Below, one piece after another: positions 1-11,390 of a stretch of 64,000 nt of DNA. The DNA comes from Variovorax paradoxus EPS (GTDB lineage: Bacteria; Pseudomonadota; Gammaproteobacteria; Burkholderiales; Burkholderiaceae_C). Under the pieces are notes generated by a model that ran no database searches, was not told the origin of the DNA, and saw nothing but the letters and a program-made list of their open reading frames with translations. The translations under genes were made by a program, and so were the position numbers. Within the stretch, counting starts at the first letter, position 1. Every line of letters begins with the position of its first letter. Location of the stretch: the NCBI RefSeq assembly GCF_000184745.1, contig NC_014931.1, positions 3,472,001 to 3,536,000 of the forward strand, given 5' to 3'.

Positions 1-617
<617 letters not shown>

Positions 618-1718
618 TTAGCTGAAGAGGCGCCGTGCGAGCGGTGAACCCGCCGCGAGATCACGTGCATCGAGCGTGTCGTAGAGCTGCTCGAGGTCGT
701 TGCCGATGACGTCCATCGTCTCGTCGCGCAACAACTGACCGTCGCTGTCGGTCACGACACCGTCCATCTCGCGCGCGAGCGTGGCGGCGGCTTCGCGCAT
801 GCGGCGGAACGGCTCTTCGGCGCGATCGACCTGCGGCACGTCCAGGCTCAGGCTGAGTTCGCGGATGGCCGATTGCGCCGGATCGTCGGCCAGCGCTGCC
901 TGCGTATCGAAGGCCAGCCCGAGGATCGGCGGCAAGCCGGCTTCACCGGTCGGCAGCACCATGCGCCCCGGGATGATGCCTGTCACGAAACCAAGCCGCG
1001 CGGCGTTCTGCTGCACGTAGCCCGGGCTCCAGGCCGCGTGCAGCGCACGTAGCACGAAGCCGAGCTGGGCGTCGTGCGCGCTCGCGAACTGGTCGAGCTC
1101 GCGGGCCCGCGCCACCTCGTCGAGCATCTCGGGAAATTCGGGCGAGCCGTTGACCGCATCGGCGAAAGCCTGTGCCTTGACCACGAATTCGGAGTATTCG
1201 ATCTCGTTGAGCGCGCCCGTGCGGTTGGCCAGTTGCACGCCGACCTGGAACGCGCTGTAGCGCTGCCCGGCCACGGGCGGCTCCCATTGGCCCGTGTGCT
1301 CGTTGAGGCCTTCGATGGCGACCGGCTTACTGCCCGCACGCCGCGTCGGCGGCATGGCTGCGATGGCGGCGTCGCCCGAAGCGAGTCCGTCCAGCGACAC
1401 CGGCGCGATCACGTCGATCAGCGGATCGAGCCCGCCGCGCCGCTCGCCGGTGGCGACCGGAACGCCGCTGGGCGCCGGCAGGTCGGGATCGAACAGCGGC
1501 TCGTGACGGTCTTGCGCCGATATCTGCTTCGGATCGACGTGCAGCATCGGCTCCACGCCGTCGCCCGACGACATCGAGCGCTCCACATCGGCCAGCGCGG
1601 TATCCACCGCATCGGGCTGGCGCGGCGCATTGCGGCGCGACATGAAGGTTTCGTAGCCGACGACGGCCGCGAGAACGAGGCCTCCAAGAATGGAGAGAGC
1701 GAGAGTGAGATTGCTCAT
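618..1718 (-). CDS. zipA: Cell division protein ZipA homologue
   Basis: A 366-residue protein with one N-terminal membrane helix (about residues 4-24), a charged proline-rich linker and a C-terminal globular region (about 130-350) that fits the ZipA FtsZ-binding domain. ZipA-type proteins tether FtsZ to the inner membrane during septum formation. The assignment leans on topology and on its place between smc and ligA, because ZipA sequences diverge strongly. The ATG start lies 13 bases after the smc stop, so the two are probably cotranscribed. Confidence 0.8.
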   Translation of the reverse strand: MSNLTLALSILGGLVLAAVVGYETFMSRRNAPRQPDAVDTALADVERSMSSGDGVEPMLHVDPKQISAQDRHEPLFDPDLPAPSGVPVATGERRGGLDPLIDVIAPVSLDGLASGDAAIAAMPPTRRAGSKPVAIEGLNEHTGQWEPPVAGQRYSAFQVGVQLANRTGALNEIEYSEFVVKAQAFADAVNGSPEFPEMLDEVARARELDQFASAHDAQLGFVLRALHAAWSPGYVQQNAARLGFVTGIIPGRMVLPTGEAGLPPILGLAFDTQAALADDPAQSAIRELSLSLDVPQVDRAEEPFRRMREAAATLAREMDGVVTDSDGQLLRDETMDVIGNDLEQLYDTLDARDLAAGSPLARRLFS

Positions 1719-1731
1719 GCGCGCCGCCAGC

Positions 1732-5247
<3,516 letters not shown>

Positions 5248-5361
5248 GACTTGTCGGCCTGCCTTGGCGTTAACGCCAAGGTATTGATTTGTAAGGAAAA
5301 TTGCACGGGCTCGCTGCTCGAAGCGAGCCGCCGCCCCAGCCGTGGATGATAACGTCAGGGC

Positions 5362-6120
5362 ATGAGTGTTTCTCCGGTTTTACCCCTTGCGGCGCGGCGC
5401 ACCTGCCTCTTGGCAGGCGCCGCGTCCTTGCTTGGCCTGGCGGGCTGTTCTTCGTTTCGGTCGACCGACCGCGCCGAGCCCTATGCCAACCAGGAATGGT
5501 TGCAGTCCGGCGCCAACCGCATCGCGAACCTCTCGCTGCGCGACAACCTGCAGTCGATCCGGCGCGTCCAGACCACGCTCTACCGGCGCAACCCGCGGGA
5601 GTGGCGCAAGTCGGCCGCGAGCATCGACGAAGCCATCCAGCGCACCTGGGACGCCATCCTCAAAGGCCCCGATCTGCCCGAGCTGCGCGGCGCCAACGGC
5701 ATCGAGGCTATCCGTCTGGCTTTCGAGACCGGACCGCAGTCCTACCAAGGCGATCGCGTCGCCGCGCTGGTGGTCGGCTGGGCCGCGATGCTCAAGCAGG
5801 CCAACGGCGGCACCTGGGAGCAGACCATGATCGACGGCGTCGACGCCGAGAACAGCTACCGGGCCGCGCGCAATTTCGAGATCTCGCTCTGGCTGATTTC
5901 CTCCAAGACCGGCCCCGACGGCCAGCCACTGCTGCTGGCCACCGAGATCAGCGAGCGCGGCCGCAACCTCGTGGCCGACCGCGAGCTGTCGAAGGTGGTG
6001 GCCCGGCTCGACCTGCTTGCCGCGCAGGCCGACGAGAAGTACCGGCGCGCGGCACTCGATTTCGGCCAGAACTGGGTGATGGGCGTGGTCATGCCTTTGT
6101 TCACCCTGGTGCCCAAATAA
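5362..6120 (+). CDS. Lipoprotein of unknown function
   Basis: A 252-residue protein whose N-terminus has an arginine pair, a hydrophobic stretch and a lipobox (LAGC, cysteine about residue 29), so it should be a lipoprotein. The SSF residues after the cysteine suggest outer-membrane sorting under the usual Lol rule. The mature part is mostly helical and has no enzyme motif I recognise. It stands alone, divergent from smc and about 70 bases before the hipBA-like pair. The function is unknown. Confidence 0.85.
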   Translation: MSVSPVLPLAARRTCLLAGAASLLGLAGCSSFRSTDRAEPYANQEWLQSGANRIANLSLRDNLQSIRRVQTTLYRRNPREWRKSAASIDEAIQRTWDAILKGPDLPELRGANGIEAIRLAFETGPQSYQGDRVAALVVGWAAMLKQANGGTWEQTMIDGVDAENSYRAARNFEISLWLISSKTGPDGQPLLLATEISERGRNLVADRELSKVVARLDLLAAQADEKYRRAALDFGQNWVMGVVMPLFTLVPK

Positions 6121-6144
6121 GCTGGATAGCCGCGACACCGTCCA

Positions 6145-6158
6145 GGAAATATATTTCC
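6145..6158. promoter_or_regulatory. 14-bp perfect palindrome upstream of the hipB-like gene
   Basis: GGAAATATATTTCC is self-complementary and lies 31 bases upstream of the GTG start of the HTH gene, in a short AT-rich patch. HipB-type antitoxins usually repress their own operon through inverted repeats near the promoter, so this is a reasonable operator candidate. It does not match the E. coli HipB operator TATCC-N8-GGATA, so the link is inferred. Confidence 0.45.
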
Positions 6159-6188
6159 CAAAATGGAGTTTCCGGTAATATCTTTTCC

Positions 6189-6515
6189 GTGAACAGACAA
6201 GAGCTCATCAACACCCTGGTCGCACGGCGCGATGCGTCAGGCCTCTCGACCGCCGAGATCGCGCTGCGCTCCGGGCTCACCGAGCGCTCGGTCCGCAATG
6301 CCCTGAGCCTTCAGGGCAATCCGCAAATGTCCTCCCTGCTCGCGCTGGTCGATGCGCTCGGGCTGGAACTGCAACTGGCGCCCAAGGGCTTCGGTGAAAC
6401 CGCAGCCACCGATCCCGGCTATCGCCCTGTCGCCACCCGCGTGGGCCACGCGGTCGCGCAGGCGCCGGCCCCGCCGCCATACACCACCACCAACAACAAA
6501 CGCCGCTCGCCATGA
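6189..6515 (+). CDS. HipB-like HTH antitoxin/repressor
   Basis: A 108-residue protein from GTG at 6189; the frame is open much further upstream, but that part lies antisense or out of frame to other genes. Residues ~18-45 form a helix-turn-helix (LSTAEIALRSGLTERSVRNA), followed by a dimerising segment and a disordered, proline-rich tail. Its stop overlaps the next start (ATGA at 6512), the usual antitoxin-before-toxin coupling of hipBA operons. It probably binds the toxin and represses the operon. The exact start is uncertain because the GGAG upstream is rather far away. Confidence 0.75.
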   Translation: MNRQELINTLVARRDASGLSTAEIALRSGLTERSVRNALSLQGNPQMSSLLALVDALGLELQLAPKGFGETAATDPGYRPVATRVGHAVAQAPAPPPYTTTNNKRRSP

Positions 6516-7804
6516 ACGTCAAGATCCTGGAGATCTCGCTCGGCACACGGCGTTTCGGCAAGCTCTTCCAGTACGCCGACCTGTGCCGCTTCGTGGCGGA
6601 GCCCGAACTGATCGCCGCACCGCCGCAGGAGGTGCTCTCCCTCTCGATGGTGGCGAGCGACCCCGCCACGCAAGCCGCCCTCTGGGCCGACGTGAAGAAC
6701 CCGCTCTTCAATGCCCAGGGCGGGCAGCTCCCGCGCTTCTTCCAGAACCTGCTGCCCGAGGGCGTGCTGCGCAGCCACATCGCGCAACTGCGCGGCTGCC
6801 GAGAAAACGATCACTTCGAACTGCTCGCGGCCTGCGGCGGCGACCTGCCCGGCGCGGTGAGCGCCAAGCCGGTGTCGGTGGACCGCGGCACGCTGCAGCG
6901 GCTCATCACCCAGGACCAGGACGCACTCGAAATGTCCGTGGTCGAACTGCCGATGCCGCAGGGCATCTCGGTGTCGGGCGTGCAACCGAAGCTGGGCCTG
7001 CGCCGCCAGGGCGGGCGCTACGTGGCGCGCACGCGGGCCGGCGCGAGCACGCGCGTGATCGCCAAGCTACCGGTGGCTGGGCGGCCGCACATGCCGCAGC
7101 TCGAAATGTTCTCGCTGCAGATGGCGGGCGCCGCGGGTGTCACGGTATGCGAGGCCGAATTGGCACCGCTCTCGGCCATCAAGGCCGAGCACAGCTACGC
7201 GCTGCCCGACGAGCCCGACTTCCTGGCCGTGACGCGCTTCGACCGCGACGGCGCGCGCCGCATCCACTTCGAGGACTTCGCGCAGGTGCTCGCCGTCGAC
7301 CCGATGCACAAGTACAGCGCCAGCTACCTCGACATGGCGCTCGCGATGCAGGCGTTCCCGTCGCTGGGCGAAGACGCGGTGCTCGAACTCGTGCGCCGCC
7401 TCGCGGTGAACGATTTGCTCGGCAACCCCGACGCCCACCTGAAGAACTTCGGCGTGCTGTACGCCGACGGCATCGCGCCACGATTGGCGCCGGCCTACGA
7501 CATCGTCGCGTACGCAGCGATCCAGGGCGTCGACGGCCATGCCCTGCCGCTGCTACCGAACGCAGGCGCCACGCCCAAGCGCACTGCCCTCTTCACGCCC
7601 GCCAATGTGCGCGCCTTCTGCTTCTCGACCGGCCTGCACGAACCGCTGGTGCGCCGCGTGGTCACTGACACGGCACGGCTCGCACGCAGTCTCTGGCCCG
7701 AAATGATCGACGCCTCGACGCTCCCCGCGCCGTGGAAAAAACGGCTGCAGCAACGCTTGCAGGCACACCCCTTGCTGCAAGGCATGGCCAAGCGCGGCAA
7801 GTAA
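6512..7804 (+). CDS. HipA-type serine/threonine kinase toxin
   Basis: A 430-residue HipA-family protein of normal length. The N-terminal subdomain (about 1-110, with NLLPEGVLR near residue 85) is followed by the glycine-rich segment SVSGVQPKL (~151-159), the hinge FLAVTRFDR, the catalytic loop NDLLGNPDAHLKNF (~298-312) and the DFG-like APAYDIV (~326-332). E. coli HipA phosphorylates glutamyl-tRNA synthetase and induces persistence; the substrate here is unknown. All kinase motifs look intact, so it should be active. It overlaps the antitoxin gene by four bases. Confidence 0.88.
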   Translation: MNVKILEISLGTRRFGKLFQYADLCRFVAEPELIAAPPQEVLSLSMVASDPATQAALWADVKNPLFNAQGGQLPRFFQNLLPEGVLRSHIAQLRGCRENDHFELLAACGGDLPGAVSAKPVSVDRGTLQRLITQDQDALEMSVVELPMPQGISVSGVQPKLGLRRQGGRYVARTRAGASTRVIAKLPVAGRPHMPQLEMFSLQMAGAAGVTVCEAELAPLSAIKAEHSYALPDEPDFLAVTRFDRDGARRIHFEDFAQVLAVDPMHKYSASYLDMALAMQAFPSLGEDAVLELVRRLAVNDLLGNPDAHLKNFGVLYADGIAPRLAPAYDIVAYAAIQGVDGHALPLLPNAGATPKRTALFTPANVRAFCFSTGLHEPLVRRVVTDTARLARSLWPEMIDASTLPAPWKKRLQQRLQAHPLLQGMAKRGK

Positions 7805-7876
7805 CAAACAGAAAAACACGCCCCCTAGAATGATTCAGCCCTTCACCCCTCAACCCATTCGAGGCAGCAGCAACTC

Positions 7877-8569
7877 ATGAGCTCCATCAATTTCATCGGC
7901 GGCGAAAAAGGCGGTGTCGGCAAGTCGGTCACGGCGCGCGTCCTGGCCCAGTACTTCATCGACCGCAGCCGCCCTTTCACCGGCTTCGACACCGACCGTT
8001 CGCACAGCTCGTTCACCCGCTTCTACGAAGGCTTCGCCTCGCCCGTCGTGGTCGACAGCTACGAAGGACTCGACACGGTCGTGAACGGCTTCGAGAGCAA
8101 TCCGAAGCAAAGCGTGATCGTCGACTTGGCGGCCCAGACGCTGGCCCCGCTATCGCGCTGGATCAAGGAATCGGATCTCTTCGATGTGTTCGCCGAAATC
8201 GGCGTGACCGTCAATTTCTGGCACGTGCTCGACGACGGCAAGGACTCGACCGACCTCCTCGGCACGCTGATCGACACCTTCGGGAACCGGCCGAACTACA
8301 TCGTGGTGCAGAACTACGGGCGCGGCAGCGATTTCGGGATGTTGCTGGCCTCGCAGTCGCTCTCCAAGGCGAATGCGAACGGTGCGCGGGTCATTGCATT
8401 GCCGCGCTTGCACGAAGCCAGCATGCGCAAGATCGATGCGCAGAACACGAGCTTCTGGAAAGCCGTGAACGATCGCGAAGGCGCGCACGCCCTGGGTCTG
8501 CTGGAACGCCAGCGCGTGAAGTCGTGGCTGGCTACGGCCTACGCCGCGTTCGACACGCTGCCGCTGTAA
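7877..8569 (+). CDS. Orphan ParA/MinD-type ATPase
   Basis: A 230-residue P-loop ATPase with the deviant Walker A motif KGGVGKS at residues 11-17, which has the extra signature lysine of the ParA/MinD group. An FDTD motif around residue 38 and VIVDLAAQ around residue 81 fit switch I and Walker B. There is no ParB-like gene or centromere-like repeat nearby, so it is not an obvious partition system; small ParA-like proteins also occur in mobilisation, flagellar and secretion loci. It follows hipA by 72 bases on the same strand and converges on the ketoreductase gene. Confidence 0.8.
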   Translation: MSSINFIGGEKGGVGKSVTARVLAQYFIDRSRPFTGFDTDRSHSSFTRFYEGFASPVVVDSYEGLDTVVNGFESNPKQSVIVDLAAQTLAPLSRWIKESDLFDVFAEIGVTVNFWHVLDDGKDSTDLLGTLIDTFGNRPNYIVVQNYGRGSDFGMLLASQSLSKANANGARVIALPRLHEASMRKIDAQNTSFWKAVNDREGAHALGLLERQRVKSWLATAYAAFDTLPL

Positions 8570-8585
8570 CGCCCAGCCGCAGGCC

Positions 8586-9317
8586 TCAGATCATCCCGCC
8601 GTTGATCGAGATCACCTGCCCGGTGATGTAGGCCGCTTCGTCGCTGGCCAGGAACGACGCCAGCGCGGCCACTTCCTGCGGCGTTCCCGCCCGTTTCACC
8701 GGCACCATCTGGTTGATGACCGCGGGATCGAACACCGCATCCGCCATCGGCGACGTGATGATCCCCGGCGCGATCGCATTGACCGTCACGCCGCGCGACG
8801 CCACTTCGAGCGACAGCGCCTTGGTCGCGCTGTTGAGCGCGCCCTTGGCCGCGGCGTAGTTCACCTGCCCCCGGTTGCCCGTGATCGCCGACACCGACGA
8901 GATGTTCAGGATGCGCCCCCAGCGCGTGCGCATCATCGGCAGCAGCAACGGCTGCGTCACGCGGAAGAAGCCGTTGAGCGACACGTCGATCACCTTGTGC
9001 CACTGATCGGCGCGCATGCCCGGCAGCACCGCGTCGTCGTGCACGCCGGCGTTGTTGACGAGGATCTGGACCGGCCCGCCTTCCAGGATGCGCGTGCACG
9101 CGGCCGCCGAGGCCTCATCGCTGCGCAGGTCGAACACATGGCATTCCGCCTTGCCGCCCGCCGCCGTGATCGATGCGGCCAATTGCTCGACCGCTTCCGG
9201 CCGCGAGTTGGCATGCAGCAGCACCGTTGCGCCGTCCCGCGCAAATCGTTCGGCCATGGCCGCGCCGAGTGCGCCGCTGGCGCCCGTGATCAGTGCGCGT
9301 TTTCCTTCGAGACTCAT
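8586..9317 (-). CDS. 3-oxoacyl-ACP reductase, FabG/ApeQ-like
   Basis: A 243-residue short-chain dehydrogenase. The NAD(P)-binding TGASGALG is at residues 11-18, NNAG at 88-91, the catalytic serine at about 140-142 (NISSVSAITG) and the YxxxK pair at Tyr154/Lys158. It would reduce 3-oxoacyl-ACP to 3-hydroxyacyl-ACP. As the last gene of the polyene-like operon, overlapping the dehydratase gene, it corresponds to ApeQ rather than the housekeeping FabG. In aryl polyene clusters a ketosynthase usually follows or surrounds this gene; none does here. Confidence 0.9.
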   Translation of the reverse strand: MSLEGKRALITGASGALGAAMAERFARDGATVLLHANSRPEAVEQLAASITAAGGKAECHVFDLRSDEASAAACTRILEGGPVQILVNNAGVHDDAVLPGMRADQWHKVIDVSLNGFFRVTQPLLLPMMRTRWGRILNISSVSAITGNRGQVNYAAAKGALNSATKALSLEVASRGVTVNAIAPGIITSPMADAVFDPAVINQMVPVKRAGTPQEVAALASFLASDEAAYITGQVISINGGMI

Positions 9318-9787
9318 GCTGCGGTGCTTTCTTGTGTTGCGAGCGGCGTGTTCAGGACCACCACGGCCCGCCCCTCGGCGAGCGTGCGGCCGTCGTCGGC
9401 GCTGACCGCGAATTCGTAGAGAACCTGTCGCTCGTCGCCCGACAGGCGCCGGGCCTGCACATGCAGTTCGCCCTCGACGTCGTCGAGCCGCGCGACGGCC
9501 AGCCGCACATTGCGCGCGCTCGCCAGAAAACCGGCCGAGGGCGTGCTGCCTTCAGCAGCCAGCAAACCGCCGTGCAGCGCCATGGCCTGCGCCGCGTATT
9601 CGATGGCGTTCGGAGCGAGCAATCCGCCGGTCGTGCGCAGCGGGTTGTCCAGCAGCCGGTGCGTGGTCGTGCTGCAGCGGATCACTTCCGTATCCCAGCC
9701 ATCGAGCCGCTCCAGCAGGCACATGCTGCCGCTGTGCGGAATGCGCGCGGCGATGCCCGCGCGGTCGAGCGTCTGCGGTGCCGTCAA
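9314..9787 (-). CDS. Hotdog-fold 3-hydroxyacyl-ACP dehydratase, ApeP-like
   Basis: A 157-residue hotdog protein. IPHSGSMCLLERL near the N-terminus supplies the conserved histidine, and NAIEYAAQAMALHGG (about residues 60-74) supplies the acidic residue and long central helix of ApeP-type dehydratases. It would dehydrate 3-hydroxyacyl-ACP to the trans-2-enoyl form. The proposed TTG start at 9785-9787 overlaps the methyltransferase stop (TTGA). A longer frame upstream is antisense-like and lies inside the methyltransferase gene, so I did not use it. Confidence 0.85.
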   Translation of the reverse strand: MTAPQTLDRAGIAARIPHSGSMCLLERLDGWDTEVIRCSTTTHRLLDNPLRTTGGLLAPNAIEYAAQAMALHGGLLAAEGSTPSAGFLASARNVRLAVARLDDVEGELHVQARRLSGDERQVLYEFAVSADDGRTLAEGRAVVVLNTPLATQESTAA

Positions 9788-10551
9788 GCGGCGGCCTCCA
9801 GGTCGGCGACCAGCAGCACGTTGGCGAATGGCGTGCCTTCGCTCATCGGAATGCTTTGCACGCGGAAACCCAGGCGCTGCAGCAGCGCCGTCCATTCGGC
9901 GAGCGGACGGCCCCAGGTCGGCGAGACCTTGTGGCCGCGGATGCGCGTCACCGTGCGATCGACCCACTGGCTGATCGCGAAACCGCGGCGGCTCGACGCG
10001 TCGCCCACGCGCAGCAGCAGCCGCGCCTTCGGGTTGCCGCCGCGCCGGAGCGCATCGCGCACACGCGTCAGCACGCCCTCTTGCGCCGCGAGGTCCACGT
10101 AATGCAGCACGTCGAGGATCACGACCAGGTCGCAATCGGGCAAGGCGGCCGAGCACATGTCGGCGCACACCAGGCGCGGCGTCGGCTGCAAGTGGCCGAC
10201 CGATGCCTCGGCGCGCGCCACGTCCTTGGGCATCAGTTCGATGCCGGTGTAGTCCGCGGCGGCCGGCGTGGCCGGCCATGAAGCAGGCCAGCGTCCTTGC
10301 TGCTGCATCGCGCTCATCGAGGCAAGCAGACTCACGAAGAGCCCTTGTCCGCAGCCGATGTCGACCACGCGCCGATGCTGCGCGTCGATCAGCCCGCGTT
10401 CGAGCAGGCCGCGAAACACCGGGTCGCGCCCCAGCTTGCCGCGTGCGAACTGCCAGGCGAAGGTGCCGCCCTTCTTGTAGGGAACGGTCGCGGCTTCGTG
10501 CAGTTCGCGCCATGCGTTGTCGGTCGACAGCGACGACATCACGGCACTCAC
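9784..10551 (-). CDS. SAM-dependent methyltransferase, ApeB-like
   Basis: A 255-residue class I methyltransferase with the SAM motif VVDIGCGQG at residues 62-70, an acidic residue in TGIELM (~100) and the motif II-like CDLVVILDVLHYVDL (~133-147). In aryl polyene clusters such an enzyme methylates the aryl head group. The ATG overlaps the end of the deacetylase gene by four bases, and the gene is coupled to the dehydratase downstream. The acceptor substrate cannot be read from the sequence. Confidence 0.85.
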   Translation of the reverse strand: MSAVMSSLSTDNAWRELHEAATVPYKKGGTFAWQFARGKLGRDPVFRGLLERGLIDAQHRRVVDIGCGQGLFVSLLASMSAMQQQGRWPASWPATPAAADYTGIELMPKDVARAEASVGHLQPTPRLVCADMCSAALPDCDLVVILDVLHYVDLAAQEGVLTRVRDALRRGGNPKARLLLRVGDASSRRGFAISQWVDRTVTRIRGHKVSPTWGRPLAEWTALLQRLGFRVQSIPMSEGTPFANVLLVADLEAAA

Positions 10552-11390
10552 AGCTTCATCCCTTCAGCCAGGGTCACGGCGCGCAATCCATCGGCGCGCA
10601 GGCGTTCGAGCAACAAGGGCAATACCTCCAGCAAAACGGGTTTTCCTTCGGCGGTGCGCGCGGCGTTGCCGTCGTGCAGCAACAGGATGTCGCGGGCCTG
10701 CAGGTTGCGGGCGAGGCGCGCCATCACCTTGGCGGGGTCGCCTTCGCGCGTGTCGAAACCGCGCCGCGTCCAGCTCACGAGCGAAAGGCCCAGGCGATGC
10801 AGCACGGGTTCGAGAAACGGATTGCGCAGCCCGGCGGGCGCGCGGAAACAGGTCGGGCGCTGGCCGGTGACCTCGGTCAGGATGTCCTGCGCCCGCGCGA
10901 TCTCGCTAGCGAAGCCACGCGGTCCGAGGAACGAGAAGTTGTGCCGGTGCCGCGCCGTGTGGTTCTGGATGCTGTGGCCGCGCGCCACGATCTCGCGCGC
11001 CAGTTCCGGATGCGCCAGCACGCGCTCGGCGATGCAGAAGAAGGTGGCGCGCTGGCCGTGCGCGTCCAGCAAGTCGAGCACGCGAGGCGTGACTTCGGGC
11101 TCGGGCCCGTCGTCGATGGTGATCGCCACTTCGCGGCGAGCCGCCGCCGCTTCGGGCAGCTGTGTGACGTTGGGGCCCAGCAGGTTGCTGCGCGGCGTGA
11201 GGCCGGCGCCGGTGATCAGCGCGTGGTTTAGCACGATCGCGCCGACTGCCCACGGCCACGCGCCCGGCACCAGCACGCCCGCGCCGATGGCGGCCACATG
11301 CAAGGCCGCGCTGGCGCGCATGGCCGGCGGCCAGGGCCAGGATTCGGAAGCGGTGACGACTGCGGAAGACATGGCGGCGGATTTTCCCAT
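10548..11390 (-). CDS. Polysaccharide deacetylase (NodB domain) with membrane anchor
   Basis: A 280-residue protein with N-terminal hydrophobic helices (about 23-62) and a complete NodB/CE4 domain: TIDDGPE (Asp93, Asp94), HSIQNH (His139, His144), RAPAG (~183-187), SWTRRGFDT (~206-214) and LLLHDG with His239. CE4 enzymes remove N- or O-acetyl groups with a bound metal. Its place between the exporter and methyltransferase genes, with TGATG and ATGA couplings on its two sides, ties it to the lipid made here. It is not a standard Ape gene. An internal ATG seven codons in is an alternative start. Confidence 0.88.
   Translation of the reverse strand: MGKSAAMSSAVVTASESWPWPPAMRASAALHVAAIGAGVLVPGAWPWAVGAIVLNHALITGAGLTPRSNLLGPNVTQLPEAAAARREVAITIDDGPEPEVTPRVLDLLDAHGQRATFFCIAERVLAHPELAREIVARGHSIQNHTARHRHNFSFLGPRGFASEIARAQDILTEVTGQRPTCFRAPAGLRNPFLEPVLHRLGLSLVSWTRRGFDTREGDPAKVMARLARNLQARDILLLHDGNAARTAEGKPVLLEVLPLLLERLRADGLRAVTLAEGMKL

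Noticed and set aside
5301..6188. N-terminal extension of the HipB-like gene
   Set aside because: It overlaps the lipoprotein gene in another frame and has arginine-rich composition; the GTG at 6189 gives a normal-length HTH protein.
8586..9317. Housekeeping fabG of fatty acid synthesis
   Set aside because: No fabD, acpP or fabF next to it; it is the last gene of the polyene-like operon with a four-base overlap.
9314..10513. A 399-codon minus-strand frame that would fuse an upstream part to the dehydratase
   Set aside because: The upstream part lies inside the methyltransferase gene in a different frame and is arginine-rich. A TTG start overlapping the methyltransferase stop fits the coupling seen across the operon.
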